A DNA stretch of 64,000 nucleotides from Phytohabitans aurantiacus (GTDB taxonomy: Bacteria; Actinomycetota; Actinomycetes; Mycobacteriales; Micromonosporaceae). The notes beneath the pieces are model-generated. The model did not search any database. It saw nothing but the letters and a program-made list of their open reading frames with translations, and was not told the origin of the DNA. Both the position numbers and the translations under genes were made by a program. The stretch covers positions 62,001-126,000 of the forward strand of contig NZ_BSDI01000003.1 of the NCBI RefSeq assembly GCF_027923225.1, given 5' to 3'. Positions 24,988 through 32,714 of the stretch are shown in pieces (positions within the stretch are counted from its first letter, which is position 1; each line of letters begins with the position of its first letter).

Positions 24988-25941
24988 ATGGCCGTTGGAC
25001 GCCCCCGCAGGTCCTGCCTGGCGGTGCCGGGTTCGAGCGTGAAGATGCTCGGCAAGGCCCAGGGACTCCCCGCTGACCAGGTCTTTCTCGACCTTGAGGA
25101 CGCGGTGGCACCCCTCGCCAAGCCGGACGCCCGAAAGAACATCGTGGCGGCGCTGAACGAGGGCGGCTGGGGCGACAAGATCCGCGTCGTTCGCGTCAAC
25201 GATCTCACCACCCCGTGGACGTACCGGGACGTCGTCGAGGTCGTCGAAGGCGCCGGCGCCAACCTCGACTGTGTGATGCTGCCCAAGGTGCAGACCGCCG
25301 CCCACGTGGAGTGGCTCGACCTCACGCTCACCCAGATCGAGAAGACGCTCGGCCTGCCGGTCGGCCGTATCGGTATCGAGGCGCAGATCGAAAACGCTGC
25401 CGGACTGGTCAATGTGGACGCTATCGCCGCCGCATCGCCTCGGGTCGAGACCATCATTTTCGGCCCCGCCGACTTCATGGCCAGTATCAACATGAAGTCG
25501 CTCGTGGTGGGCGCTCTGCACCCCGACTACCCGGGCGACCCGTACCACTACATTCTCATGCGGATTCTCATGGCCGCGCGGATGCACGACAAGCAGGCGA
25601 TCGACGGGCCCTTCCTGCAAATCCGCGACGTCGACGGGTTCCGCGAGGTGGCCAAGCGGTCGGCGGCGCTGGGCTTCGACGGGAAGTGGGTGCTGCACCC
25701 GGGCCAGATCGACGTCGCCAACGAGGTGTATTCACCGTCTCAAGAGGACTATGACCGCGCCGAGCTCATCCTCGACGCGTACGAGTTCTACACCTCGGAA
25801 GCGGGCGGCAGGCTCGGCGCGGTGATGCTCGGCGACGAGATGATCGACGAGGCGTCGCGCAAGATGGCGCTCGTCGTGGCTGCGAAGGGCCGGGCAGCGG
25901 GCATGGGCCGCACCAGTACCTTCACCCCACCCGAAAGCTAG
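24988..25941 (+). CDS. HpcH/HpaI-type CoA-ester lyase (malyl-CoA/citramalyl-CoA lyase-like)
   Basis: A 317-residue CitE-like TIM barrel: RSCLAVPGSS (substrate loop), DQVFLDLEDAVAP (metal-binding Glu/Asp), RVVRVND, GIEAQIENAAGLVN, and FGPADFMASI with catalytic-site Asp. Length and motifs match the L-malyl-CoA/beta-methylmalyl-CoA lyases of the actinomycete ethylmalonyl-CoA pathway, which cleave malyl-CoA to glyoxylate and acetyl-CoA, or methylmalyl-CoA to glyoxylate and propionyl-CoA. Two other genes of that pathway type are in the window (28.9 and 40.5 kb). AAGGAG lies seven bases before the ATG. It is bracketed by inverted GATCAAGG elements. Confidence 0.9.
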   Translation: MAVGRPRRSCLAVPGSSVKMLGKAQGLPADQVFLDLEDAVAPLAKPDARKNIVAALNEGGWGDKIRVVRVNDLTTPWTYRDVVEVVEGAGANLDCVMLPKVQTAAHVEWLDLTLTQIEKTLGLPVGRIGIEAQIENAAGLVNVDAIAAASPRVETIIFGPADFMASINMKSLVVGALHPDYPGDPYHYILMRILMAARMHDKQAIDGPFLQIRDVDGFREVAKRSAALGFDGKWVLHPGQIDVANEVYSPSQEDYDRAELILDAYEFYTSEAGGRLGAVMLGDEMIDEASRKMALVVAAKGRAAGMGRTSTFTPPES

Positions 25942-26058
25942 GACGGACCGCGCGGAAGGTGCCGGCGCCAGCGCCGGTCCCGACCGCGGCCGCCAATCAA
26001 GAGCACGCGCCGTCGAGTTAAGGCGCGGGCGGAGGTCAAGGTCGCCGTTCCGCGGCGA

Positions 26059-26104
26059 GCTGTGAACGTTTATGGCTGCTGGAGCAGCCATAAACGTTCA
26101 CAGC
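26059..26104. terminator. 22 bp perfect hairpin after the CoA-ester lyase
   Basis: Left arm 26059-26080 and right arm 26083-26104 are perfect complements separated by only GG. The arms are AT-richer than the genome (AACGTTTATGGCTGC). It lies 117 bp after the lyase stop, in a convergent gap, and could act as a bidirectional terminator, though no T-run follows. Confidence 0.6.
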
Positions 26105-26211
26105 CCGAGCGGCGGCAGCGCGGAATGGTGCAATCCGGTCGTTGGTCGAGCGCCAGCGGCGCCCGACGGACCGTAGTCTTGACCGGGGCGCCGGACCACT
26201 CGACTCAACGC

Positions 26212-26294
26212 CGCCGATCAAGGCCATTCGCATGGATCAAGGGCGAACGCACGCGAAAAAGAGATCCAAGCACGTGTGTTTGCCCTTGATCGGC
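26212..26294 (-). repeat. GATCAAGG element, full copy (B)
   Basis: An 83 bp element in reverse orientation to A2 and facing it across the CoA-ester lyase gene. Read on the minus strand it starts GCCGATCAAGGGC, has CACGTGCTTGGATC, CGCGTG, GCCCTTGATC, and ends CCTTGATCGGCG. Differences from A2 are mostly transitions. Confidence 0.85.
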
Positions 26295-26538
26295 GGGAGA
26301 GGGGCCGCGCGGCGCGCAGCCGGCCCGGCGCGGACAGCGCGGGCCGCGGACAGCGCGGGGCGCGCTACGCGCTACGCGGGGCGCGCGTTGCCGCGGCTCG
26401 CGTTGCCCGCGGCCCGCGCTGCCAGCGAGGTGGGCGAGGTGCGCGAGGTCGGCGCGACCCGTGGGGCGGGCGCGACGCGCGGACTACGCGCCACACGCGG
26501 GCTGCGCGCGGACTACGCGCCACACGCCGGGGAGCGTG
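26295..26538. other. GC-rich low-complexity gap
   Basis: This gap between element B and the DUF4190 gene consists of overlapping GCGCGG, GACAGCGCGG and GGACTACGCGCCACACGC repeats (the last in two copies near 26478 and 26510). No gene or clear regulatory site is seen. Confidence 0.6.
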
Positions 26539-26886
26539 CTAGTACGAAGAGGAGTCGTCGGTTAGGGCGCCTATGCAGCCCAGTACCACGACCGCGGCCA
26601 GTAGGCCGGTCACGATCCAGCCGATGATGATGCCGGCTCGGGCCATGCCGTCGCCGCTCTCGCCGCGTTCCGCGATCTGCCGGCGTGCGACATGGCCGAG
26701 GATCGCGCCGATCGGGGCACTCACGCACACGCTGATCGACGCGAGCGACAGCACCAGCGACGCGATGGCCAGCGCGTTCGTGCGCTGTGCGGGCGGCGGT
26801 GGACCGTACTGGGGCGGACCGTACTGAGGCGGACCGGGGTGCGGCGGAGGGGCGTACCCGTAGTCGGGTACCTGCGGGTCGGTCAT
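26539..26886 (-). CDS. DUF4190 membrane protein, paralogue 1
   Basis: A 115-residue protein: a Pro/Tyr/Gln-rich N-terminal tail (PPQYGPPQYGPPPP), then the DUF4190 domain with two membrane helices (LAIASLVLSLASISVCVSAPIGAILGHVARRQI and AGIIIGWIVTGLLAAVVVLGC), the signature GHVARRQI..RGESGDGMARAG between them, and a short DDSSSY tail. Function is unknown; such proteins are abundant in actinomycetes. It follows paralogue 2 with a 2 bp gap. Confidence 0.88.
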   Translation of the reverse strand: MTDPQVPDYGYAPPPHPGPPQYGPPQYGPPPPAQRTNALAIASLVLSLASISVCVSAPIGAILGHVARRQIAERGESGDGMARAGIIIGWIVTGLLAAVVVLGCIGALTDDSSSY

Positions 26887-26888
26887 CC

Positions 26889-27302
26889 TTAGTAGCTGCT
26901 GCTCGTCGTGTCCGAGTTGATCGCCAGGATGATGATCACGACGTAGAACGCGATCAGCAGCACCATCAGCGCGGTGATGATCCAGCCGACGATGATGCCC
27001 GCCAGTGCCATGCCGTCGCCGGCCTCGCCGCGCTCCCGGATCTGCCGGCGGGCGATGTGGCCGAGGATCGCGCCGACCGGTGCGCTGATACACGTGGCGA
27101 TCCCTGCCAGCGCGCACACCAGCGCCGCGATCGCGAGCCCGTTGGTGGGCTGCACGGCGACCGGCTGGTAGCCGTAGCCCGGGTACGCCGCTGCCGGATG
27201 GCCGCTGACCGCGTACGCCGGATCTTGGTAACCGGGCTGCTGCTGTTGCTGCTGCGGCCAGGAGGGGTCGCTCCAGTTACCGGGCTGCTGGGGGTAGCTC
27301 AT
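26889..27302 (-). CDS. DUF4190 membrane protein, paralogue 2
   Basis: A 137-residue paralogue of its neighbour: a Gln-rich N-terminal tail (WPQQQQQQPGYQ) and the same helix-GHIARRQIRERGEAGDGMALAG-helix core, ending TTSSSY. Two tandem copies plus a third at 28.3 kb share the C-terminal Ser-Ser-(Ser)-Tyr, suggesting recent local duplication. It probably leads a two-gene transcript with paralogue 1. Confidence 0.88.
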   Translation of the reverse strand: MSYPQQPGNWSDPSWPQQQQQQPGYQDPAYAVSGHPAAAYPGYGYQPVAVQPTNGLAIAALVCALAGIATCISAPVGAILGHIARRQIRERGEAGDGMALAGIIVGWIITALMVLLIAFYVVIIILAINSDTTSSSY

Positions 27303-27431
27303 CTCACGCTCTCCGTCGTTGGCAGGTGCCCGACAGGGTAGCGGTACCAGGCCAGCTCGGTGATCCCCGTATTGGGCGCGCCCGGAATCGCATCGTTGCT
27401 CGGATTGCCCGGACCGGGCAGGATCGCGGTC

Positions 27432-28226
27432 ATGGACATGATGAGCGCCACCGAACCCGACATGGTCACTCTGCGACTGGACGGGCGGGTCGCGCTGGTC
27501 ACGGGTGCCGGTAGTCCGGACGGGATTGGATACGCCACCGCGCGGCGGCTCACCAGCCTGGGCGCCCGGGTGGCGATCGTCTCCACCACCCGCCGCATCC
27601 ACGAACGCGCCAGCGAGCTGGGCGCCACCGGTTTCGTCGCGGATCTGACTGACGAGTCCGAGGTCGGCGCGCTCGCCGACGCCGTAGCTGAGCAACTCGG
27701 CGACGTCGAGGTACTGGTCAACAACGCCGGCCTCGCGAGCCGGGCCAGCCCGGAGGTCCTGCGGCCGGTGGCGCAGCTCTCGTTCGACGAGTGGCGTGCG
27801 GAGATCGACCGCAACCTGACCACGGCGTTCCTGTGCAGCCGCGCCTTCATCGGCGGGATGGCCGAGCGCGGCTGGGGCCGCATCGTCAACCTCGCCGCGA
27901 CCGCTGGTCCGGTCAACGCGCTGCCGACCGAGGCCGCCTACGCCGCGGCGAAAGCCGGAGTCGTGGGTCTTACCCGGGCGCTGGCCATGGAGATGGTCGC
28001 CGACGGCGTGACGGTCAACTCGGTGGCGCCGGGCACGATCTACACCGCGGCTTCCACGGTGGCCGAGCTCAAACAGGGTCTGGGTACGCCGATCGGGCGC
28101 CCCGGCACGCCAGACGAGGTCGCCGCGGCGATCACGTTCCTCTGCTCGCCCGCCGCGTCGTACATCACTGGGCAGATGCTCGTGGTCGACGGCGGCAACA
28201 GCGTGCGCGAGGCGCAGTTCCGGTAG
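27432..28226 (+). CDS. Short-chain dehydrogenase/reductase
   Basis: A 264-residue SDR: cofactor loop [16 protein letters not shown], with a one-to-two residue insertion relative to TGxxxGIG, then NNAG ([11 protein letters not shown]) and the catalytic YxxxK (AAYAAAKAG). At the usual catalytic serine position, 13 residues before Tyr, there is Thr (LAATAGPV), a conservative but uncommon change. The C-terminal [10 protein letters not shown] is typical of FabG-like enzymes. The substrate is unknown. ATG 27432 and ATG 27441 are both possible starts. It is inserted, on the opposite strand, between the DUF4190 paralogues. Confidence 0.88.
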   Translation: MDMMSATEPDMVTLRLDGRVALVTGAGSPDGIGYATARRLTSLGARVAIVSTTRRIHERASELGATGFVADLTDESEVGALADAVAEQLGDVEVLVNNAGLASRASPEVLRPVAQLSFDEWRAEIDRNLTTAFLCSRAFIGGMAERGWGRIVNLAATAGPVNALPTEAAYAAAKAGVVGLTRALAMEMVADGVTVNSVAPGTIYTAASTVAELKQGLGTPIGRPGTPDEVAAAITFLCSPAASYITGQMLVVDGGNSVREAQFR

Positions 28227-28258
28227 TGCGCCCGGAGCTCTGCGCCTCGCGGGCCGCG

Positions 28259-28759
28259 TCAGTAGGTGCTGCTGCTTGAGCCGTCAGAGGCGATGGCGAG
28301 GATGACGCCACCGCAGCAGGCAAGCACCGTCAGACCGGTGAAGATGTAGCCGAGCACGAGGCCGGCGGTGGCCAGGCCACTGCCCTGCTCGCCGCGCTCC
28401 TTGATCTGCTTCTTCGCGATGTGGCCGAGCACGATGGCGGCCGGCGCGAAGACGAAGGCGAAGACCAGCGACAGGATCGCCATGATGTTGGTGCCCGGCG
28501 TCTGGGCGTAGCCACCCGCCGGGTACTGCGGCTGACCGTACTGCTGGCCTCCGTAGGGCTGACCACTGTACGGCTGGCCACTGGACGGCTGTGCGGGCGA
28601 GCCCGGCTGCCCGCCGTATGGCGCGGCCGGTGAGCCCGGCTGAGCGCCGTAGGGGTCGGAGTATGGGTAGGGCTGCTGCGCGTTCGGATCGCTCGGCTGT
28701 TGCCCGTATGGCTGCTGCTGGTACGGGTCCGGCTGACCGCTAGGCGGCGGGTACGTCAT
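28259..28759 (-). CDS. DUF4190 membrane protein, paralogue 3
   Basis: A 166-residue protein with a 95-residue repetitive N-terminus (QPYGQQPSDPNAQQ, SGQPYSGQPYGGQQYGQ), then the DUF4190 core: LAILSLVFAFVFAPAAIVLGHIAKKQIKERGEQGSGLATAG and a second helix, ending SDGSSSSTY. The low-complexity tail may mediate protein contacts. ATG 28759 has AAGGAGG eight bases upstream. It is divergent from the acyl-CoA dehydrogenase. Confidence 0.9.
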   Translation of the reverse strand: MTYPPPSGQPDPYQQQPYGQQPSDPNAQQPYPYSDPYGAQPGSPAAPYGGQPGSPAQPSSGQPYSGQPYGGQQYGQPQYPAGGYAQTPGTNIMAILSLVFAFVFAPAAIVLGHIAKKQIKERGEQGSGLATAGLVLGYIFTGLTVLACCGGVILAIASDGSSSSTY

Positions 28760-28847
28760 CTGCACTTCCTCCTTGTCCACCGGGACGGTACTCGGCCCGG
28801 TGAACCTTTTCACACACGTTGTGAGGAGTCGGACCGTGAGACGATAC

Positions 28848-28865
28848 TGAGCGAACGTTTAGTTA
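28848..28865. promoter_or_regulatory. Candidate TetR-type operator
   Basis: TGAGCGAACGTTTAGTTA is an imperfect palindrome centred on AACGTT, 23 bp upstream of the acyl-CoA dehydrogenase ATG. AACGTT-centred sites are common operators of TetR-type regulators of fatty-acid genes. No such regulator lies in this window. Confidence 0.35.
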
Positions 28866-28887
28866 CCTGCGGGTACGGGAGGTTGAC

Positions 28888-30087
28888 ATGGCCCGCCTTG
28901 CCCAGACCCCGGGTCTGACCGACGAACAGCGCGCGATCCTGGAAACCGTCCGCGAGTTCGCCGACAAGGAAATCATCCCGCACGCGCAGCACCTGGAGCA
29001 CGCGGACGAGTACCCGGCGGACATCGTCGACGGCATGCGCGAGATGGGCCTTTTCGGCCTGACGATCGCCGAGGAGTACGGCGGGCTCGGCGAGTCGCTG
29101 CTGACGTACGCGCTGGTCGTCGAGGAGCTGTCGCGCGGCTGGATGTCGATCTCCGGCATCGTCAACACCCATTTCATCGTGGCGTATCTGGTGTCCCAGC
29201 ACGGCTCGCCGGAGCAGAAGGCGAGCCTCCTGCCGCGGATGGCGGCCGGCGAGGTGCGGGGCGCGTTCTCCATGTCGGAACCGGGCTGCGGGTCAGACGT
29301 GGCGGCCATCCGTTCCCGCGCCGAGCGCGACGGTGACGACTTCGTCCTCAATGGACAGAAGATGTGGCTGACCAACGGCGCGTACTCGTCCGTGGTCGCC
29401 ACCCTCGTAAAGACCGAGACGGGCGCCGAATCGGTGTACGGCAACATGACGACGTTCCTTCTGGAGAAGGAGCCGGGCTTCGGCGAGACGGCGCCGGGCC
29501 TCACCATCCCAGGCAAGATCGAAAAGATGGGGTACAAGGGCGTCGAGACCACCGAGATGATCCTCGATGGTGTACGGGTGCCCGCGTCCGCGGCCCTCGG
29601 CGGTGCCGAAACCGGCGTCGGGCGCGGCTTCTACCAGATGATGGACGGCATCGAGGTAGGCCGCGTCAACGTGGCCGCCCGCGCGTGCGGCATCTCGATC
29701 CGAGCGTTCGAGCTGGCCGTCGCGTACGCCCAACAACGGCAGACCTTCGGCGCGCCGCTCGCCAAGCACCAGGCGATCGCGTTCAAGCTCGCCGAGATGG
29801 GTACGAAGATCGAGGCGGCGCACGCGCTGATGGTGAACGCCGCGCGGCTCAAGGACTCCGGCGCCCGCAACGATGTCGAGGCGGGCATGGCGAAACTGCT
29901 CGCGTCCGAGTACTGCGCCGAGGTCGTGCAGGAGTCGTTCCGCATCCACGGCGGCTACGGGTACTCCAAGGAGTACGAGATCGAGCGGCTCATGCGCGAG
30001 GCGCCGTTCCTGCTGATCGGCGAGGGCACGAGCGAGATCCAGAAGACCATCATCTCCCGCGGCCTCCTGAAGGAGTACCGCAGCTAG
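28888..30087 (+). CDS. Acyl-CoA dehydrogenase (methylsuccinyl-CoA dehydrogenase-like)
   Basis: A 399-residue flavoprotein with the three acyl-CoA dehydrogenase domains: N-terminal helical, middle beta with FSMSEPGCGSDV and WLTNG, and C-terminal helical with the catalytic Glu in GEGTSEIQK. It closely resembles, from memory, the acyl-CoA dehydrogenase in the Streptomyces ccr-meaA ethylmalonyl-CoA cluster, which oxidises (2S)-methylsuccinyl-CoA. That assignment is supported by the lyase at 25 kb and MaoC protein at 40.5 kb. GGAGG lies six bases before the ATG. Its stop overlaps the convergent excalibur gene by 4 bp. Confidence 0.9.
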   Translation: MARLAQTPGLTDEQRAILETVREFADKEIIPHAQHLEHADEYPADIVDGMREMGLFGLTIAEEYGGLGESLLTYALVVEELSRGWMSISGIVNTHFIVAYLVSQHGSPEQKASLLPRMAAGEVRGAFSMSEPGCGSDVAAIRSRAERDGDDFVLNGQKMWLTNGAYSSVVATLVKTETGAESVYGNMTTFLLEKEPGFGETAPGLTIPGKIEKMGYKGVETTEMILDGVRVPASAALGGAETGVGRGFYQMMDGIEVGRVNVAARACGISIRAFELAVAYAQQRQTFGAPLAKHQAIAFKLAEMGTKIEAAHALMVNAARLKDSGARNDVEAGMAKLLASEYCAEVVQESFRIHGGYGYSKEYEIERLMREAPFLLIGEGTSEIQKTIISRGLLKEYRS

Positions 30088-30683
30088 TCTTTGCCGTTCT
30101 CGCAGGCTACGCCGTTGCCGTCGTTGTCCAGTGTGGTCGAGTACCCAGGATCTTCACGCTGTATCGGCGCGGCGCCGGCCTTCCGCGCCTGCCCGCAGTT
30201 CTTGTAGTGCACCGCAACCGTGCTCGGTGTGGCCTTCGGAGTCGTCGGAGCCGGTCGCGGCTTTCGGGTGTGCGGCGCCTCCGTCTTCTCCACGTCCGCG
30301 GCCGCCCCGCCGTCTCGCATCGGCTCCGGCGACGGGTCCGGGAGTGACCACGGCTCCGAAGGCGCAGGTGTCGAGGGCGCGGTCGTCGTCGGTAGCGGGC
30401 GTGCGGGCCCGTGGGCCGTCGGCGGCGGGCCAGCCATTACCGCCTTGAACAGTGCCGCGCCGAACGCGAGCGCCAGCAGCAGCGCGATCGTGAAGAACCA
30501 GACGCGACGGTGGTTGACCGCACTGCGTACCGGTGCGGTGGGTCGCGACGTGGCTTGCGATCGGCTGGGCGTCACCCGGCCGGGGGTCTGCCTCGGCCGA
30601 TAGTGAGATTTGGCCTGGTTGGTCCGTCCGTACCTGATCGCTTGCGGCTCTTGCCACGATTCATCAAGTGGCGGTTGGCTCAC
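30084..30683 (-). CDS. Excalibur calcium-binding domain membrane protein
   Basis: A 199-residue protein: basic cytoplasmic N-terminus (1-58), one membrane helix (VWFFTIALLLALAFGAALFKAVM), a Pro/Thr/Ser-rich linker, and a C-terminal excalibur domain (VHYKNCGQARKAG ... DNDGNGVACEN) with the DxDxDG-like calcium loop and two cysteines. Excalibur domains are extracellular. GTG 30683 has no clear Shine-Dalgarno. Confidence 0.9.
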   Translation of the reverse strand: MSQPPLDESWQEPQAIRYGRTNQAKSHYRPRQTPGRVTPSRSQATSRPTAPVRSAVNHRRVWFFTIALLLALAFGAALFKAVMAGPPPTAHGPARPLPTTTAPSTPAPSEPWSLPDPSPEPMRDGGAAADVEKTEAPHTRKPRPAPTTPKATPSTVAVHYKNCGQARKAGAAPIQREDPGYSTTLDNDGNGVACENGKD

Positions 30684-30740
30684 CGGGGCAGTTTTACACG
30701 GGGAGTCCGATTCAGAACGCGGACTGTGGTGACCCGCCTG

Positions 30741-31451
30741 TCAGAAACCCGACAACGCGGCGGGTCCGTCGAGGGCCGATCGGCGGTGCGGACTGGTCCT
30801 GAAGTGCTCAATCACCTGATTGAGCCGCTCGTCGGGCACCTCGCACTGCGGCCCGCCGGCGAGAACCTTCCCGGCACCCGGCCGGTACAGCGAGACACCG
30901 TCCTTGCCCGGCTTCCCGTACTTGATCCCGTCCCACGGCACCGTGGTGTCCTTCACGGTCACTCCCGCCGCGGTGATCGCCGTGTGCACCGGGTGCCGCA
31001 CCCGCCGGAAGAGGGCCCGCGCGCGGTCCACCGCGCCGTAGGCGCCGAGCGCGGTCATGATCCCGCCGATGGTCATTCTCAAGCCATCGGAGGCGAGCCA
31101 CGCCCCGCTCGGTGCCAGGAAAGCGATGAGGGCACCGGACGCGGCACACTCCATCGCGAGTGCCTGCCACGACCACCGAGCCACGTAACCGGGACCGACG
31201 CCGCCGGGCAGCACGATGGCTGGCCGCCAGACGAGGTCTCCCCGCCGGGCGCGATTCCGTTGGACCCAGTCCTTCACCGCAATGGTGAACCCGGCGACCG
31301 GGACCAGGCCGTTCAAGTCCTCGTACTCGCCGTGCCACCAGCCGAGCCACCAAGCGGCGCCCGCCGCGCACAGTACGCCCGCACCCGCGCCCACGGCGAG
31401 CGCCAACCGCCGGAGACGCAGTCGCTCGCTACTGGCCTCGGAAATGACCAT
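30741..31451 (-). CDS. Membrane protein with PH-like C-terminal domain
   Basis: A 236-residue protein with four hydrophobic segments in the first 150 residues (LALAVGAGAGVLCAAGAAWWLGWW, VAGFTIAV, WQALAMECAASGALIAFLA, LRMTIGGIMTALGAYGAV). A soluble C-terminus follows (HTAITAAGVTVKDTTVPWDGIKYGKPGKDGVSLY), reminiscent of a bacterial PH-like fold. No family is firmly recognised. The ATG shares one base with the TAA of the upstream gene, so the two are coupled. Confidence 0.7.
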   Translation of the reverse strand: MVISEASSERLRLRRLALAVGAGAGVLCAAGAAWWLGWWHGEYEDLNGLVPVAGFTIAVKDWVQRNRARRGDLVWRPAIVLPGGVGPGYVARWSWQALAMECAASGALIAFLAPSGAWLASDGLRMTIGGIMTALGAYGAVDRARALFRRVRHPVHTAITAAGVTVKDTTVPWDGIKYGKPGKDGVSLYRPGAGKVLAGGPQCEVPDERLNQVIEHFRTSPHRRSALDGPAALSGF

Positions 31452-32218
31452 TACGCGTCCAGGGCGTCGTAGAGCCGATCGAACTCGGCGGGCGTGCCGA
31501 TGTCGGCTCGGTCTTCGGGATGGTCGACGTAGTACCGGATCGCGCCCGCGAGGAAGCCGGCGTCGACCGCGAGCCAGCGGTGCAGGATGCGCACCACGTA
31601 CGCCCCGTACTCGGGTGGCTGCCGCCGCACCAGGAGCGAGATCTGTCGGGGCTTCTCCACGGGTGCCGGTGGGCCGCTGGCGAGCAGCGCCTCCCACCGC
31701 ACGTTGTGGGTGCGCAGGGTGCGCACGAGGAGCCCGCCGGGGCGCAACTCCACGCGCGGTCCGCGCCACAACGCCCACGCCGCGATGGCGAAGATGGCGC
31801 CAACCGTCACGACGGTGCGGAACCAGCCGGAGATCGACACCGTGCCGTCCGGCGCACGCTCGGTTGCCAGACCGTTGCCGGCCAGGAACATCAACATGAT
31901 CACGAACGGGCCGACGGTCCACGGCGAGGTGGCGGCCACGAAGGCTGGCCGCGACCGCTCAGCGCCGTACACGAACTCGCGCGGCGTCGGTCGAGGCCGC
32001 GGGCACAGCCGCGTGAACCCCAGAAGTGGCAGCGCGAGGGCGGTGGCGGCCGCGGCCGCGTACACCGCGAACGCCGGCAGGAAGCTGAGTCGCCACGACA
32101 GCGGCTCGATCCAGAACTCCACGGCCACGCGCAGCACGAACCCGGCCAGGCCACACAGCAATGCCACGGCCTGCACCTGCGCGAGGCGGGGCTGGAGGTC
32201 GTCCCTGACGCGGGTCAC
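31451..32218 (-). CDS. Membrane protein, four-helix, PH-like C-terminus
   Basis: A 255-residue protein with two helix pairs (AVALLCGLAGFVLRVAVEF, LPAFAVYAAAAATALALPLLGF; WTVGPFVIMLMFLAGNGLA, VVTVGAIFAIAAWALW). A soluble domain follows, beginning RVELRPGGLLVRTLRTHNVRWEAL, like the PH-type domain of its downstream neighbour. The tail reads AIRYYVDHPEDRADIGTPAEFDRLYDAL, a phrase also seen at the ends of other actinomycete PH-like membrane proteins. The pair may be ancient duplicates. GTG 32218 is the start. Confidence 0.7.
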   Translation of the reverse strand: MTRVRDDLQPRLAQVQAVALLCGLAGFVLRVAVEFWIEPLSWRLSFLPAFAVYAAAAATALALPLLGFTRLCPRPRPTPREFVYGAERSRPAFVAATSPWTVGPFVIMLMFLAGNGLATERAPDGTVSISGWFRTVVTVGAIFAIAAWALWRGPRVELRPGGLLVRTLRTHNVRWEALLASGPPAPVEKPRQISLLVRRQPPEYGAYVVRILHRWLAVDAGFLAGAIRYYVDHPEDRADIGTPAEFDRLYDALDA

Positions 32219-32281
32219 ATCAGCAGATTAGGAAAAGGCGTACGGGTACGCGAGCCCCGGGGTACGGCGTCCATAGTGGAA

Positions 32282-32695
32282 CTACGTGGTAGGAAGGCGG
32301 GTGAGCTGGCCAACCGCCCTTTCCACGGCCAGGCAACGGTCTTCGACATACTCGAGCCCCGCCTCGGTGGCGATCCGCCGGGCCTCCGCCGAGACGATGT
32401 CGAGCTGCAGCCACACCGCCGGTGCGCCGATCGCCACGGCTTCGCGTACGACGTCGACGGCGTCGTCGGCCGGGCGGAAGACGTTGACGAGATCGACCGG
32501 CTCCGGAATGTCGGCCAGCGACCGGTACACCTTCTCGCCGAACAGCTCGTCGGCGTGCGGGTTGACCGGGATGATCCGCCAGCCGTGCCGCTGCATTTGT
32601 AGCGGCACCGTGTGTGCGGGCTTGTCGGGGTCGCGGGAGGCGCCGACCACGGCGATGACCGCCGAGTCCGCCAGAATCTGCTGAGCACTACGCAC
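32282..32695 (-). CDS. CoA-binding domain protein (YccU-like)
   Basis: A 137-residue Rossmann-fold CoA-binding protein: VIAVVGASRDPDKPAHTVPLQMQRHGWRIIPVNPHADE and the later VWLQLDIVSAEARRIATEAG with ENRC-like VEDRCLAVE. It matches the stand-alone succinyl-CoA-synthetase-alpha-like family whose role is unclear. GTG 32695 is the start. It sits between the membrane pair and the radical SAM gene on the same strand. Confidence 0.92.
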   Translation of the reverse strand: MRSAQQILADSAVIAVVGASRDPDKPAHTVPLQMQRHGWRIIPVNPHADELFGEKVYRSLADIPEPVDLVNVFRPADDAVDVVREAVAIGAPAVWLQLDIVSAEARRIATEAGLEYVEDRCLAVERAVGQLTRLPTT

Positions 32696-32714
32696 GTACT
32701 CGACGGTAGCTCAC

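Noticed and set aside
26142..26627. Plus-strand frame running over element B and the low-complexity gap
   Set aside because: Composition is repeat-driven (Arg/Ala runs) and it overlaps the DUF4190 gene end.
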